64,000 bases of DNA from Klebsiella sp. WP3-W18-ESBL-02 (GCF_014168815.1 NZ_AP021972.1:1488001-1552000), one strand, 5' to 3'. Numbered from the stretch's first letter, positions 8,754 to 17,307 are shown. The notes: a model not told the origin generated them from the letters alone. Made by a program: numbers and translations.

Positions 8754-8814
8754 ATCGCAGATAGCAAAAAAGCGCCTTTAGGGCGCTTTTTTACATTGGT
8801 GGGTCGTGCAGGAT
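8754..8814. repeat. First copy of a 61-bp terminator plus tRNA-Lys 3'-end repeat
   Basis: Positions 8754-8814 and 8910-8970 are the same 61 bases except for one base (C at 8773, A at 8929). The unit contains a terminator hairpin plus the last 18 bases of tRNA-Lys including CCA (minus strand). In this copy the tRNA portion is cut off at 8814 and continues into GC-rich palindromic filler. Confidence 0.9.
8766..8792. terminator. Bidirectional terminator after xapR
   Basis: A6, the stem GCGCC/GGCGC with loop TTTAG, and T6 form a symmetrical terminator 33 bases after the xapR stop. It can also stop transcription arriving from the tRNA cluster on the other strand. Confidence 0.85.
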
Positions 8815-8909
8815 GACTCGCTTCGCTCGCCCTTCGGGCCGTCGCCGTAAACGGCTCCGTTGTTTCGCTGCGCTCAACACCGAACCTGCAGCAGGTTCGA
8901 ATCGTTTAT
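8815..8909. repeat. Palindromic filler between the two terminator/tRNA repeats
   Basis: This 95-bp segment holds several nested inverted repeats (for example CTTCGCTCGCCC... and the palindrome CGAACCTGC-A-GCAGGTTCG at 8881-8899, which resembles a tRNA T-arm). It looks like the spacer sequences found downstream of tRNA genes in enterobacteria (rtT-like repeats). No coding potential is seen. Confidence 0.55.
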
Positions 8910-8970
8910 ATCGCAGATAGCAAAAAAGAGCCTTTAGGGCGCTTTTTTACATTGGTGGGTCGTGCAGGAT
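8910..8970. repeat. Second copy of the terminator/tRNA-Lys 3'-end repeat
   Basis: This copy forms the genuine 3' end of the tRNA-Lys gene and its terminator. It differs from the first copy by C-to-A at 8929, which breaks one stem pair. Confidence 0.9.
8922..8948 (-). terminator. Terminator of the tRNA-Val/Lys operon
   Basis: Read on the minus strand, the hairpin lies 5 bases after the tRNA-Lys CCA end and is followed by a T6 run. A base change at 8929 leaves a mismatch in the stem, so the backup copy at 8766-8792 may matter. Confidence 0.75.
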
Positions 8971-9028
8971 TCGAACCTGCGACCAATTGATTAAAAGTCA
9001 ACTGCTCTACCAACTGAGCTAACGACCC
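8953..9028 (-). tRNA. lysV: tRNA-Lys (UUU)
   Basis: This 76-base tRNA ends in CCA (complement of 8953-8955), with anticodon TTT and all arms intact. It is the last gene of the Val-Val-Val-Lys cluster, the same order as valU-valX-valY-lysV in E. coli. Confidence 0.97.
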
Positions 9029-9032
9029 GAAG

Positions 9033-9108
9033 TGGTGGGTGATGACGGGATCGAACCGCCGACCCCCTCCTTGTAAGGGAGGTGCTCTCCCAGCTGAGCT
9101 AATCACCC
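9033..9108 (-). tRNA. valY: tRNA-Val (UAC), copy 3
   Basis: This is a 76-base tRNA with anticodon TAC and encoded CCA, identical in sequence to the other two valine tRNAs here. Only four bases separate it from tRNA-Lys. Confidence 0.95.
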
Positions 9109-9154
9109 ACTTCGGTACTTCACATTTTAACAAGAAATCCAGCTGGCGAGAAAG

Positions 9155-9230
9155 TGGTGGGTGATGACGGGATCGAACCGCCGACCCCCTCCTTGTAAGG
9201 GAGGTGCTCTCCCAGCTGAGCTAATCACCC
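9155..9230 (-). tRNA. valX: tRNA-Val (UAC), copy 2
   Basis: This is the middle of three identical valine tRNA genes in tandem, each 76 bases with encoded CCA. The spacers between copies (46 bases) differ in sequence, so the tRNA bodies are kept identical while the spacers drift. Confidence 0.95.
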
Positions 9231-9276
9231 ACTTCTCAATTTCTTGCTTTACACGGCGGAGACTACATAAAGTAGT

Positions 9277-9352
9277 TGGTGGGTGATGACGGGATCGAAC
9301 CGCCGACCCCCTCCTTGTAAGGGAGGTGCTCTCCCAGCTGAGCTAATCACCC
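9277..9352 (-). tRNA. valU: tRNA-Val (UAC), copy 1
   Basis: This is the first gene of the tRNA operon, identical to the other two valine tRNAs. A consensus sigma-70 promoter lies just upstream (9370-9397). Confidence 0.95.
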
Positions 9353-9369
9353 CCGCTGTGTGGAGTCGC

Positions 9370-9397
9370 ATTATAGGGAGAGTTGAAAATGAGTCAA
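9370..9397 (-). promoter_or_regulatory. Sigma-70 promoter of the valU-lysV tRNA operon
   Basis: On the minus strand TTGACT (9397-9392) and TATAAT (9375-9370) are separated by 16 bases and followed by a GC-rich discriminator, as expected of stringently controlled stable-RNA promoters. The remaining intergenic sequence to 9599 belongs to the divergent gltX promoter region; I cannot name a specific gltX promoter. Confidence 0.9.
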
Positions 9398-9599
9398 CGC
9401 CTTTTCTAAAGAATTTGTTCGTTCGTCGTAAAATTAATCAATGCGATCGCTAAATACGCTATGTTGTATGAATTGTATGCAAAAAATGCAAAGCATGCGC
9501 TTGCGGTGGGAACAACCGAATGGGAGTGATAGAATATTGCCCACTTTTATTTCCAGGATTTGCCGGTTGTCGGCATCTTTATAAACGTAAGGCCATTTC

Positions 9600-11015
9600 A
9601 TGAAAATCAAAACTCGCTTCGCGCCTAGCCCGACCGGCTATCTGCACGTCGGCGGTGCTCGTACTGCTCTTTATTCCTGGCTTTTTGCACGTAACCACGA
9701 CGGTGAGTTTGTGCTGCGTATTGAAGACACCGATCTTGAGCGCTCAACCCCGGAAGCCATTGAAGCCATTATGGATGGTATGAACTGGCTGAATCTGGAG
9801 TGGGATGAAGGCCCGTACTACCAGACTAAACGTTTCGATCGCTACAATGCGGTGATTGACGAAATGCTGGAAGCGGGCACGGCGTATAAATGCTATTGCT
9901 CTAAAGAGCGTCTGGACGCCCTGCGTGAAGAGCAGATGGCAAAAGGCGAGAAGCCGCGTTATGACGGCCGCTGCCGCCATGGTCATGAGCATCATGCCGC
10001 TGATGAACCGTGCGTCGTGCGTTTTGCTAACCCGCAGGAAGGGTCTGTTATTTTTGACGACCAGATCCGTGGGCCGATCGAGTTCAGCAACCAGGAACTG
10101 GACGATCTGATCATCCGTCGTACCGACGGCTCTCCGACCTACAACTTCTGCGTTGTCGTCGATGACTGGGATATGGAAATCACCCACGTGATCCGTGGTG
10201 AAGATCATATCAACAACACCCCGCGCCAAATCAACATCCTTAAAGCGCTGAATGCGCCGGTGCCGATGTATGCGCATGTTTCAATGATCAACGGCGACGA
10301 CGGCAAAAAACTGTCTAAACGTCACGGCGCGGTAAGCGTGATGCAATATCGTGATGACGGCTACCTGCCGGAAGCGCTGCTGAACTATCTGGTGCGCCTG
10401 GGCTGGTCCCATGGCGATCAGGAAATCTTCAGCCGTGAAGAGATGATTGAATTCTTCTCTCTGAATGCGGTCAGCAAATCGGCTAGTGCGTTTAACACCG
10501 AAAAACTGCAGTGGCTGAACCATCACTATATCAATACGCTGGCACCGGAATATGTGGCAACGCATCTGCAGTGGCACATTGAGCAGGAAAATATTGATAC
10601 CCGCGTTGGCCCGCAGCTGTGCGAGCTGGTGAAACTGCTCGGCGAGCGCTGCAAAACGCTCAAAGAGATGGCGCAGAGCTGCCGTTACTTCTATGAAGAC
10701 TTCAGCGAATTTGATGCCGATGCGGCGAAAAAACACCTGCGTCCGGTTGCTCGTCAGCCGCTGGAAGTGGTGCGCGACAAAATTGCCGCTATCACCGAGT
10801 GGACGGCGGAAAACGTGCACCATGCCATTCAGGCGACGGCCGATGAGCTGGAAGTGGGGATGGGTAAAGTGGGCATGCCGCTGCGCGTTGCTGTCACCGG
10901 GGCTGGCCAGTCTCCTGCGCTGGATGTGACCGTACATGCTATCGGTCAGTCTCGCAGTATTGAGCGTATCAATAAGGCTCTGGGCTTTATCGCCGAGCGT
11001 GAAAGCCAGCAGTAA
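9600..11015 (+). CDS. gltX: Glutamyl-tRNA synthetase
   Basis: GltX charges tRNA-Glu with glutamate. The 471-residue length equals E. coli GltX. The class I signatures are PSPTGYLHVGG (HIGH-type motif, residues 9-19) and KKLSKRHG (KMSKS-type motif, near 238). A cysteine/histidine-rich zinc site (CYCS...C.H) lies near residues 98-127. The gene is divergent from the tRNA operon, as in E. coli, and ends in a terminator shared with yfeD. Confidence 0.98.
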   Translation: MKIKTRFAPSPTGYLHVGGARTALYSWLFARNHDGEFVLRIEDTDLERSTPEAIEAIMDGMNWLNLEWDEGPYYQTKRFDRYNAVIDEMLEAGTAYKCYCSKERLDALREEQMAKGEKPRYDGRCRHGHEHHAADEPCVVRFANPQEGSVIFDDQIRGPIEFSNQELDDLIIRRTDGSPTYNFCVVVDDWDMEITHVIRGEDHINNTPRQINILKALNAPVPMYAHVSMINGDDGKKLSKRHGAVSVMQYRDDGYLPEALLNYLVRLGWSHGDQEIFSREEMIEFFSLNAVSKSASAFNTEKLQWLNHHYINTLAPEYVATHLQWHIEQENIDTRVGPQLCELVKLLGERCKTLKEMAQSCRYFYEDFSEFDADAAKKHLRPVARQPLEVVRDKIAAITEWTAENVHHAIQATADELEVGMGKVGMPLRVAVTGAGQSPALDVTVHAIGQSRSIERINKALGFIAERESQQ

Positions 11016-11030
11016 GAGACCTTCGGGCAC

Positions 11031-11058
11031 AAAAAAAGCGGGGAAACCCGCTTTTTTT
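11031..11058. terminator. Bidirectional terminator between gltX and yfeD
   Basis: A7, the stem AGCGGG/CCCGCT with loop GAAA, and T7 serve both converging genes. The yfeD stop codon overlaps its T run. Confidence 0.9.
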
Positions 11059-11452
11059 ACGTCTCGTTGTCGCTCAACCCGAGTCGCGACAGAAATCCGC
11101 ATATTCCTTCACGCGCTAGCAGCCGGTGCAGACGCTGTTGTTCCACCGGCGTCATATTTTGCAGCACGTCGGCAATCTGCTGCCACACCACCTCGGATGC
11201 TTTTGCGCTGTAGCCGGGCGTGGGCTCATCTATCTGGTTGGTCGCCATCATGTGGCGCAGTGCGGGAATATTGGCAAGATAGTCCCGCACTTCCTGGCTC
11301 ATAAAAATCAGCCGCGCGCGGCCGCCTTTAATGCCCGGTATCGGTTCGGTGCGCCAGCCTTGTTCGCGAATCCAGCGATTGATGGTCTGCCGGGTCATAC
11401 CGGTGCGTTCGGCCAGCTCTTCAGTCGACATTTTGGCGGGAAGTGTTTTCAT
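11057..11452 (-). CDS. yfeD: DNA-binding protein YfeD (YfeC-like, helix-turn-helix)
   Basis: This 131-residue protein has an N-terminal MerR-like helix-turn-helix (MSTEELAERTGMTRQTINRW, about residues 8-28), followed by a Gly/Arg-rich wing and a C-terminal segment resembling YfeC (REGICGFLSRL). It is homologous to YfeD of E. coli, whose function is unknown. The ATG at 11452 lies 10 bases after the yfeC stop without a strong ribosome binding site, which suggests translational coupling. yfeC and yfeD look like an old tandem duplication that has diverged. Confidence 0.9.
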   Translation of the reverse strand: MKTLPAKMSTEELAERTGMTRQTINRWIREQGWRTEPIPGIKGGRARLIFMSQEVRDYLANIPALRHMMATNQIDEPTPGYSAKASEVVWQQIADVLQNMTPVEQQRLHRLLAREGICGFLSRLGLSDNET

Positions 11453-11461
11453 CACGAGGGC

Positions 11462-11809
11462 TTAACCACGAATTTCTAAACGTTGTAATAAACCGCTGAT
11501 CCCTTCCCGAAGCAGCAGCGAGGTCAGCTGTTTCTGTTCCGACTCGGTCATTTCATCTACCAGCGTGAGCAGCAGCGTATGGAAAGGATTGTCGGTTGCG
11601 TAGGGGGCGGTGGTCTCTGCGGCGCGCTGAGCGCTATGGATGAACTCAACGACGTCCTCGTCAACGTGTACAAGTCTGGCTTTGCCGCCCTGAACGCCAG
11701 GGCGGGGAGATGTTTTCCAGCCTTCTTTTCGTACCCATTTGTTGATGGTCTGGCGGCTATAGCCCGTCAGGTGGGCGATCTCCTCCGGCGTCATTCGTTC
11801 CTTGAGCAT
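11462..11809 (-). CDS. yfeC: DNA-binding protein YfeC (helix-turn-helix)
   Basis: The 115-residue product begins MLKERMTPEE and has the helix-turn-helix HLTGYSRQTINKW (about 13-25), then QGGKARLVHV and a C-terminal LLLREGISGLLQRL block, matching E. coli YfeC. The role is unknown; a DNA-binding protein is inferred from the fold. It is the first gene of yfeC-yfeD and is divergent from the tRNA-Ala gene. Confidence 0.92.
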   Translation of the reverse strand: MLKERMTPEEIAHLTGYSRQTINKWVRKEGWKTSPRPGVQGGKARLVHVDEDVVEFIHSAQRAAETTAPYATDNPFHTLLLTLVDEMTESEQKQLTSLLLREGISGLLQRLEIRG

Positions 11810-11967
11810 GCTATTTCCTGAGTTGCTGTGTGGGAATTACAGGTTCATGTTATAGCATCGTTTTATATGAAAACGTGACACGGATAACTCCTGTTTGCGA
11901 GCGAGCGTGGAAAACGGCCCGTTTGTCTGCTTTTTCAGCGGTTAGATGCTGTTAGCGAATTTTGCCG

Positions 11968-11996
11968 TTGACACTGTGCGAGGGAATTCATATTAT
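11968..11996 (+). promoter_or_regulatory. Sigma-70 promoter of tRNA-Ala
   Basis: TTGACA (11968-11973) and TATTAT (11991-11996) are separated by 17 bases and followed by a GC-rich discriminator (GCCGCCCG), about 29 bases before the mature tRNA 5' end. Confidence 0.9.
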
Positions 11997-12025
11997 GCCG
12001 CCCGTCAACACGACAGCTTTACGTT

Positions 12026-12101
<76 letters not shown>

Positions 12102-12110
12102 AAATTTGAA

Positions 12111-12139
12111 ACCCTCGCCTGATGGCGGGGGTTTTTTTT
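12111..12139 (+). terminator. Terminator of tRNA-Ala
   Basis: The stem ACCCTCGCC/GGCGGGGGT with a four-base loop TGAT is followed by a long T run. Confidence 0.85.
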
Positions 12140-12287
12140 ATCTCCTGTATGTACAAAAATACAGCGTTCCTCTTTTAAAAGACCGGTACAGATCAGGATT
12201 TCATCGCTTACGCTTGCGCCAATAAATTCGCGCCCCTAATATTCAAAGAGTCAAACTACGTACGATAAAGGATATCGGCAGATACGC

Positions 12288-14489
12288 ATGACGGTCATCA
12301 GGAGTACCCCACTTAGGAAATTCTGCTTGGCTCTGATAATGAGCCTGGTGGCTATTCCATTATCCAGATATATCTCCCCAACCGCATTTTATGACGGGCA
12401 TTCTGTATATCTGGCCTGGCTACCACTAGGCGTAATGATTGCCCTGATTATGCTTTTTGGTCGCCATGCTATTGCGCCACTAGCGCTTGGCTTTACCGTT
12501 ACTAACTATTGGCAACTGCATTTATCCCCTTTTTATTCATTAACATTGCTATTCTGTCAGTTGGCCGCAGTTTGCCTTTGTTGCCTTATTTTACGCTATT
12601 CTCTAGGTCGTCGGTGGAGGCATGGAATTCCTATAAAAAACATCGGCTTGAATGTCTTTTTGTTAGGCTTTTCTGCCCCGATAATGGCCAAGATTTTGAT
12701 GTATGTTACCGGCGAGATAATTTTTATCCCGGAATTAATGTACAGTTATTTTAATATAACATCAGTTATTTATACTATCGTTGATATACAAGGGCTGGTT
12801 TGCGCATCGCTGATTTTTACACGCCTTTTTTATTATCCATTCAGAATGTGCCTCAACCCGCGCTATGCCAGATCATTCTGGCGCAGGAATATTGTTTGCT
12901 ATACCGATCTCAGGAATAGGATATTTATTACTTGCTGGTTTATTAGCCTGGTCGGAATGTTGGTATTCCTGTGTGCGCCGTTCGGCGACTATTATTTTGC
13001 GGGTTATCTGGTACCGGCCATATTTATCTTTTTCTCTTTTGGCATCAGCCAGTTGGCCTATCCCCTGGTTGTGTTGACCTGGACGGTGTCCGCCTTCCTG
13101 TTGGTGATGTACAACAAAAACTTCCTTCACGGCATACAGACCCAGTACTCTCTGGCCTTCATACTCTCATCGCTGATCTCCTTTACGGTATGTCTGCTCT
13201 ATCTGCTACAGGTCTACCACCGCAGCCAGAGGCTGCAGTCAATGTGGCAGGCTCAGGCCATGCAGGATCCGATAACCGGCCTGCCGAACCTGCGCGCGCT
13301 GGAAGAATACATGATGAAACCGCGAGCGGGTTCCGTCAGCATCTGTTGCTTGCATATCGGCAACCTGGATTTTCTCAGCCGCCACTACGGCATGACTATG
13401 CGTATTCAGTGCAAACGCAGCATTACTCAGGTTTTACAGCCGCTCTTATGCCATGAAGAAAAGCTGTTCCAGCTGCCGGGCAATGAGCTGCTTCTGGTGC
13501 TGAACGGCCCGGATACCAAAGCGCGACTGAATCATCTGATTGATTTTCTGAGTAACAAGGAAATCCATTGGAACAATGCGGTGCTGAACCTTGAGTACGC
13601 CATTTCCTGGTCGCCGGTGCATCCCCGGGATAAAAACTTGCACCATCTGCTGGGCCAGCTGAGCTGGCTGGTGGAGCAGGCCGATGAGGGAAACCAAATA
13701 CTGAAGCTGGATAACGGCCACGTTGAAGCCTTCGATCAGAATAGCGAACGGGTGGTGTTGTTGAATCGGGTTAAAAACGCGCTGGACTGGGGCGGCTTTG
13801 TCCTCTACGCCCAGCCGATCAGAAAGCCGTCGGGGGAAGGGTATTACGAAATTTTAAGCCGTCTCGTCGACGCCAGCGGGGTTGTGACGCCGGATAAGTT
13901 TATTCCCGTGCTGGCCCAGTTCAACCTCAGCAAGCGCTTTGATATGCAGGTGCTCGAGTATTTGTTCAGCTCGCTCGACGATCTTCCGGGAATGAGCTTC
14001 TCGGTAAATTTGATGCCCTACACGCTTATGCAGAAGGGCAGCGCGGCTGAAATCATCGCGCTGTTCCGCCGCTATCGCGTCGACGTGAAGCGCATCATTA
14101 TTGAGATTACCGAAGAGCAGGCTTTCTCTAATTCTGACGTTAGCGTGGCCAACATCCAGCAGCTGCGCCAGTTTGGTTGCCTGATTGCGATTGATGACTT
14201 CGGCACCGGCTACGCCAACTATGAACGCCTGAAGCGTCTGGAAGCCGATATCATCAAGATTGACGGCTGCTTCGTGCGTGATGTTCTGAATAACCCGATG
14301 GACGCAATGATCATCCGTTCTATTTGCGAGCTGGCGAAGGTGCGCAATCTGTCGGTGGTGGCAGAGTATGTGGAAACAGAAGAGCAGCAAGCGCTGCTGT
14401 CGCGCCTTGGCGTGCACTACATGCAGGGGTACCTGATTGATAAACCTCGCCCGCTGTGGCAGCTTGAAAACAAAAAAAAAGGCCTGTAA
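12288..14489 (+). CDS. pdeA: Membrane c-di-GMP phosphodiesterase PdeA (YfeA)
   Basis: The 733-residue protein matches E. coli PdeA/YfeA. The first 315 residues contain about eight to ten membrane segments (MASE1-like sensor). A degenerate GGDEF domain follows (about 325-480, with GNELLLVL where GGDEF should be), then an EAL domain (about 490-725). The EAL signature reads EILSRL, and DDFGTGYANYERL, IKIDG and VVAEYVE preserve the metal-binding and catalytic acids. It should hydrolyse c-di-GMP to pGpG at the membrane. The N-terminal sensor is much more divergent from E. coli than the EAL part, as is common for sensors. Confidence 0.92.
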   Translation: MTVIRSTPLRKFCLALIMSLVAIPLSRYISPTAFYDGHSVYLAWLPLGVMIALIMLFGRHAIAPLALGFTVTNYWQLHLSPFYSLTLLFCQLAAVCLCCLILRYSLGRRWRHGIPIKNIGLNVFLLGFSAPIMAKILMYVTGEIIFIPELMYSYFNITSVIYTIVDIQGLVCASLIFTRLFYYPFRMCLNPRYARSFWRRNIVCYTDLRNRIFITCWFISLVGMLVFLCAPFGDYYFAGYLVPAIFIFFSFGISQLAYPLVVLTWTVSAFLLVMYNKNFLHGIQTQYSLAFILSSLISFTVCLLYLLQVYHRSQRLQSMWQAQAMQDPITGLPNLRALEEYMMKPRAGSVSICCLHIGNLDFLSRHYGMTMRIQCKRSITQVLQPLLCHEEKLFQLPGNELLLVLNGPDTKARLNHLIDFLSNKEIHWNNAVLNLEYAISWSPVHPRDKNLHHLLGQLSWLVEQADEGNQILKLDNGHVEAFDQNSERVVLLNRVKNALDWGGFVLYAQPIRKPSGEGYYEILSRLVDASGVVTPDKFIPVLAQFNLSKRFDMQVLEYLFSSLDDLPGMSFSVNLMPYTLMQKGSAAEIIALFRRYRVDVKRIIIEITEEQAFSNSDVSVANIQQLRQFGCLIAIDDFGTGYANYERLKRLEADIIKIDGCFVRDVLNNPMDAMIIRSICELAKVRNLSVVAEYVETEEQQALLSRLGVHYMQGYLIDKPRPLWQLENKKKGL

Positions 14490-14503
14490 CAACGTTACAG
14501 GCC
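14472..14503 (-). terminator. Terminator of nupC overlapping the pdeA stop
   Basis: A perfect 10-bp stem (GGCCTGTAAC/GTTACAGGCC, loop AAC, 14481-14503) with A9 on the plus strand gives a T9 tail on the minus strand. The pdeA stop codon lies inside the stem. Confidence 0.88.
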
Positions 14504-14524
14504 CTGTGATGCTCAAGCGTCGCG

Positions 14525-15727
14525 TTACAGCACCAGCGCGGCGATAGAAGCAGACAGCACGCTCACCAGCGTAGAACCGTAAACCAGCTTCAGGCCGAAG
14601 CGGGACACCACGTTGCCCTGCTCTTCGTTCAGGCCTTTAATCGCACCCGCAATGATACCGATGGAAGAGAAGTTGGCGAAGGACACCAGGAAGACGGAGA
14701 TGATGCCCACCGCGCGCGGAGAGAGGTCTGCGGCAATTTTCTGCAGATCCATCATCGCAACGAATTCGTTGGATACCAGCTTGGTGGCCATAATGCTGCC
14801 GACCTGCAGGGATTCGCTAGCCGGTACACCCATGATCCAGGCAACCGGATAGAAGATGTAGCCCAGAATACCCTGGAAGGAGATGCTGTAGCCGAACCAA
14901 CCGGTGACGGTCGCGAACAGGGCGTTCAGGGCGGCGATCAGGGCGATGAAGCCGATCAGCATAGCAGCAACGATAATCGCAACTTTGAAGCCTGCCAGAA
15001 TGTATTCACCCAGCATTTCGAAGAAGCTCTGGCCTTCGTGCAGGTTGGACATCTGAATGTTTTCTTCGCTGGCATCCACGCGGTACGGGTTGATCAGCGA
15101 CAGTACGATAAAGGTGCTGAACATGTTCAGTACCAGCGCCGCAACAACATACTTCGGCTCCAGCATGGTCATGTAGGCGCCAACGATAGACATGGAAACG
15201 GTAGACATCGCCGTGGCCGCCATGGTGTACATGCGGTTGCGGGACATTTTACCCAGGATGTCTTTATAGGCGATGAAGTTTTCAGACTGGCCCAGAATCA
15301 GAGAGCTGACGGCGTTGAACGACTCCAGTTTGCCCATACCGTTGACTTTAGACAGCACGGTACCAATGGCGCGAATGATAATCGGCAGGATGCGGATATG
15401 CTGCAGAATACCGATCAGCGCGGAGATGAAGACGATAGGGCACAGGACCTTCAGGAAGAAGAACGCCAGACCTTTGTCGTTCATGCTACCAAAGACGAAG
15501 TTGGTCCCTTCGTTAGCAAAGCCGAGAAGTTTTTCGAACATCTCGGAGAAGCCTCTTACAAAACCCAGACCGATATCGGAGTTCAGGAAGAACCATGCCA
15601 GCAGCACTTCAATGACCAGTAGCTGGATAACGTAACGAATGCGAATCTGTTTGCGGTTGGAACTGACCAGCAGGGCCAGAATCCCAACCACCACGAGCGC
15701 GAGAATAAAATGCAAGACGCGGTCCAT
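14525..15727 (-). CDS. nupC: Nucleoside:proton symporter NupC
   Basis: NupC is a concentrative nucleoside transporter (CNT family) in the inner membrane, driving uptake of nucleosides other than guanosine types with protons. The 400-residue length from the ATG at 15727 equals E. coli NupC and gives the start MDRVLHF; the upstream extension is not conserved. The core motifs GQSENFIAYKDIL and NEFVAMMDLQKIA are intact. In E. coli, nupC is controlled by CRP and CytR. I see no convincing CRP half-sites in the upstream region, so regulation is inferred from the family. Confidence 0.97.
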   Translation of the reverse strand: MDRVLHFILALVVVGILALLVSSNRKQIRIRYVIQLLVIEVLLAWFFLNSDIGLGFVRGFSEMFEKLLGFANEGTNFVFGSMNDKGLAFFFLKVLCPIVFISALIGILQHIRILPIIIRAIGTVLSKVNGMGKLESFNAVSSLILGQSENFIAYKDILGKMSRNRMYTMAATAMSTVSMSIVGAYMTMLEPKYVVAALVLNMFSTFIVLSLINPYRVDASEENIQMSNLHEGQSFFEMLGEYILAGFKVAIIVAAMLIGFIALIAALNALFATVTGWFGYSISFQGILGYIFYPVAWIMGVPASESLQVGSIMATKLVSNEFVAMMDLQKIAADLSPRAVGIISVFLVSFANFSSIGIIAGAIKGLNEEQGNVVSRFGLKLVYGSTLVSVLSASIAALVL

Positions 15728-15998
15728 ATTTGCTCCAAACATGAGGCGGGTTAAATTTTCGTGCACATTCTATGTAACACAGTTAAATAAAACGAGATCT
15801 GTCTCTCACTATATTCAGAACCTGTGAGCAAACTCAAAATTAGTGATCAACCATGCATTTTTGTGATGTTAAGTAAATGTATGAAAAGTTTCCATGTTGT
15901 ACTACTCTCTTGTAAAGCGTATACCAAACCTTCCTAACCTCCAGTCTGGCTATTGGTTCCGGCTATCAGAGTAATCATTATCACCTTCCCAAATGAAC

Positions 15999-16026
15999 TT
16001 GATAATCATTCTCATTGTGTTAGCTT
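15999..16026 (+). promoter_or_regulatory. Likely sigma-70 promoter of mntH
   Basis: TTGATA (15999-16004) and TAGCTT (16021-16026) are 16 bases apart. The -10 is weak, but the Fur and MntR sites bracket it exactly as in the known E. coli mntH promoter. The rest of the 334-bp nupC|mntH interval shows no other clear element. Confidence 0.55.
16001..16019 (+). promoter_or_regulatory. Fur box in the mntH promoter
   Basis: GATAATCATTCTCATTGTG matches the Fur 19-bp consensus GATAATGATAATCATTATC at most positions. It covers the -35/spacer region, so iron-loaded Fur would block mntH transcription. Confidence 0.7.
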
Positions 16027-16050
16027 AAAACATAGCAAAGGCTATGTTTT
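16027..16050 (+). promoter_or_regulatory. MntR operator of mntH
   Basis: A near-perfect dyad, AAACATAGC-AAAG-GCTATGTTT, is essentially the E. coli MntR box of mntH. It lies just downstream of the -10 and 12 bases before the mntH ATG, so MntR-Mn2+ would block early transcription. Confidence 0.88.
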
Positions 16051-16061
16051 TGAGGCAGAGA

Positions 16062-17297
16062 ATGACAAACAGTCGGATTGAAACAAATCGTTGTCGCACC
16101 GCGCGCCGTATGCGACTCGCGCTGATGGGGCCGGCATTTATTGCCGCGATCGGCTATATCGATCCGGGTAATTTTGCGACCAATATTCAGGCGGGCGCCA
16201 GCTTCGGCTACCAGCTGCTGTGGGTGGTGGTCTGGGCAAACCTGATGGCGATGCTGATTCAGGTGCTGTCAGCGAAGCTTGGCATTGCGACCGGCAAAAA
16301 CCTCGCAGAGCAGATTCGTGACCATTATCCGCGTCCGGTCGTGTGGTTTTACTGGGTACAGGCGGAAATTATCGCCATGGCGACCGATCTGGCCGAATTT
16401 ATCGGCGCTGCGATCGGCTTTAAGCTGATCCTCGGCATTTCTCTTTTACAAGGCGCGGTATTGACCGGTATCGCCACCTTCCTGATTCTGATGCTGCAGC
16501 GTCGCGGGCAAAAACCGCTGGAAAAAGTGATTGGTGGTCTGCTGCTGTTCGTCGCAGCGGCGTATATTGTGGAGCTGATTTTCTCTCAGCCCGCGCTGGG
16601 GCCGCTGGCCAAAGGCATGATTCTGCCATCGCTGCCGAACGGCGAGGCGGTCTACCTGGCGGCGGGCGTGCTGGGGGCGACCATCATGCCGCACGTGATT
16701 TATTTGCATTCCTCGCTGACTCAGCATCTGCACGGCGGCACCGCCAAAGAGCGCTACCAGGCCACGCGCTGGGATGTTGCCATCGCTATGACCATCGCTG
16801 GTTTCGTCAATCTGGCGATGATGGCCACCGCTGCGGCGGCGTTCCACTTCCACGGGCATACCGGTATTACCGATCTCGATCAGGCCTATTTAACGCTGGA
16901 ACCCCTGCTGAGTCACGCGGCGGCAACGATTTTTGGTCTTAGCCTGATTGCCGCCGGCTTATCGTCTACGGTCGTGGGCACGCTGGCCGGACAGGTTGTC
17001 ATGCAGGGCTTTATTCGCTTCCACATCCCCCTGTGGTTCCGACGGACCATCACCATGTTACCTTCGTTTATCGTCATCCTGATGGGGCTGGACCCGACGC
17101 GAATTCTGGTGATGAGTCAGGTACTGCTCAGTTTCGGTATTGCGCTGGCACTGGTGCCGCTGCTGATTTTTACCAGCGACGGCAAGCTGATGGGGGAACT
17201 GGTGAATACCCGCTGGATTAAGCGCATTGGCTGGGCCATTGTGGCCGTCGTGGTGGCGCTCAACGGCTGGCTGCTGATAGGCACACTGTTTAATTAA
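16062..17297 (+). CDS. mntH: Manganese/proton symporter MntH (Nramp family)
   Basis: This 411-residue Nramp transporter imports Mn2+ (and some Fe2+) across the inner membrane. It carries the family motifs GYIDPGNFATN (residues 31-41, metal-binding Asp and Asn) and IMPHVIYLHS (the MPH motif near 211). The ATG at 16062 gives the E. coli-type MTN start; a longer reading from 16044 would begin inside the MntR operator and is rejected. It matters in oxidative stress and is regulated by Mn2+ and Fe2+ through the sites just upstream. Confidence 0.97.
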   Translation: MTNSRIETNRCRTARRMRLALMGPAFIAAIGYIDPGNFATNIQAGASFGYQLLWVVVWANLMAMLIQVLSAKLGIATGKNLAEQIRDHYPRPVVWFYWVQAEIIAMATDLAEFIGAAIGFKLILGISLLQGAVLTGIATFLILMLQRRGQKPLEKVIGGLLLFVAAAYIVELIFSQPALGPLAKGMILPSLPNGEAVYLAAGVLGATIMPHVIYLHSSLTQHLHGGTAKERYQATRWDVAIAMTIAGFVNLAMMATAAAAFHFHGHTGITDLDQAYLTLEPLLSHAAATIFGLSLIAAGLSSTVVGTLAGQVVMQGFIRFHIPLWFRRTITMLPSFIVILMGLDPTRILVMSQVLLSFGIALALVPLLIFTSDGKLMGELVNTRWIKRIGWAIVAVVVALNGWLLIGTLFN

Positions 17298-17307
17298 CGT
17301 TCCGCTT

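Noticed and set aside
9033..9352. Three identical repeats that could look like a CRISPR array
   Set aside because: The repeats are complete tRNA-Val genes with anticodon and CCA; spacers are two and unequal to CRISPR form, and no cas genes exist nearby.
15038..15622. 194-codon frame antisense to nupC
   Set aside because: Shadow of nupC; His/Asp/Arg-rich composition without any recognisable motif.
16044..16061. Earlier start for mntH
   Set aside because: It would lie inside the MntR operator and the extra residues are not conserved.
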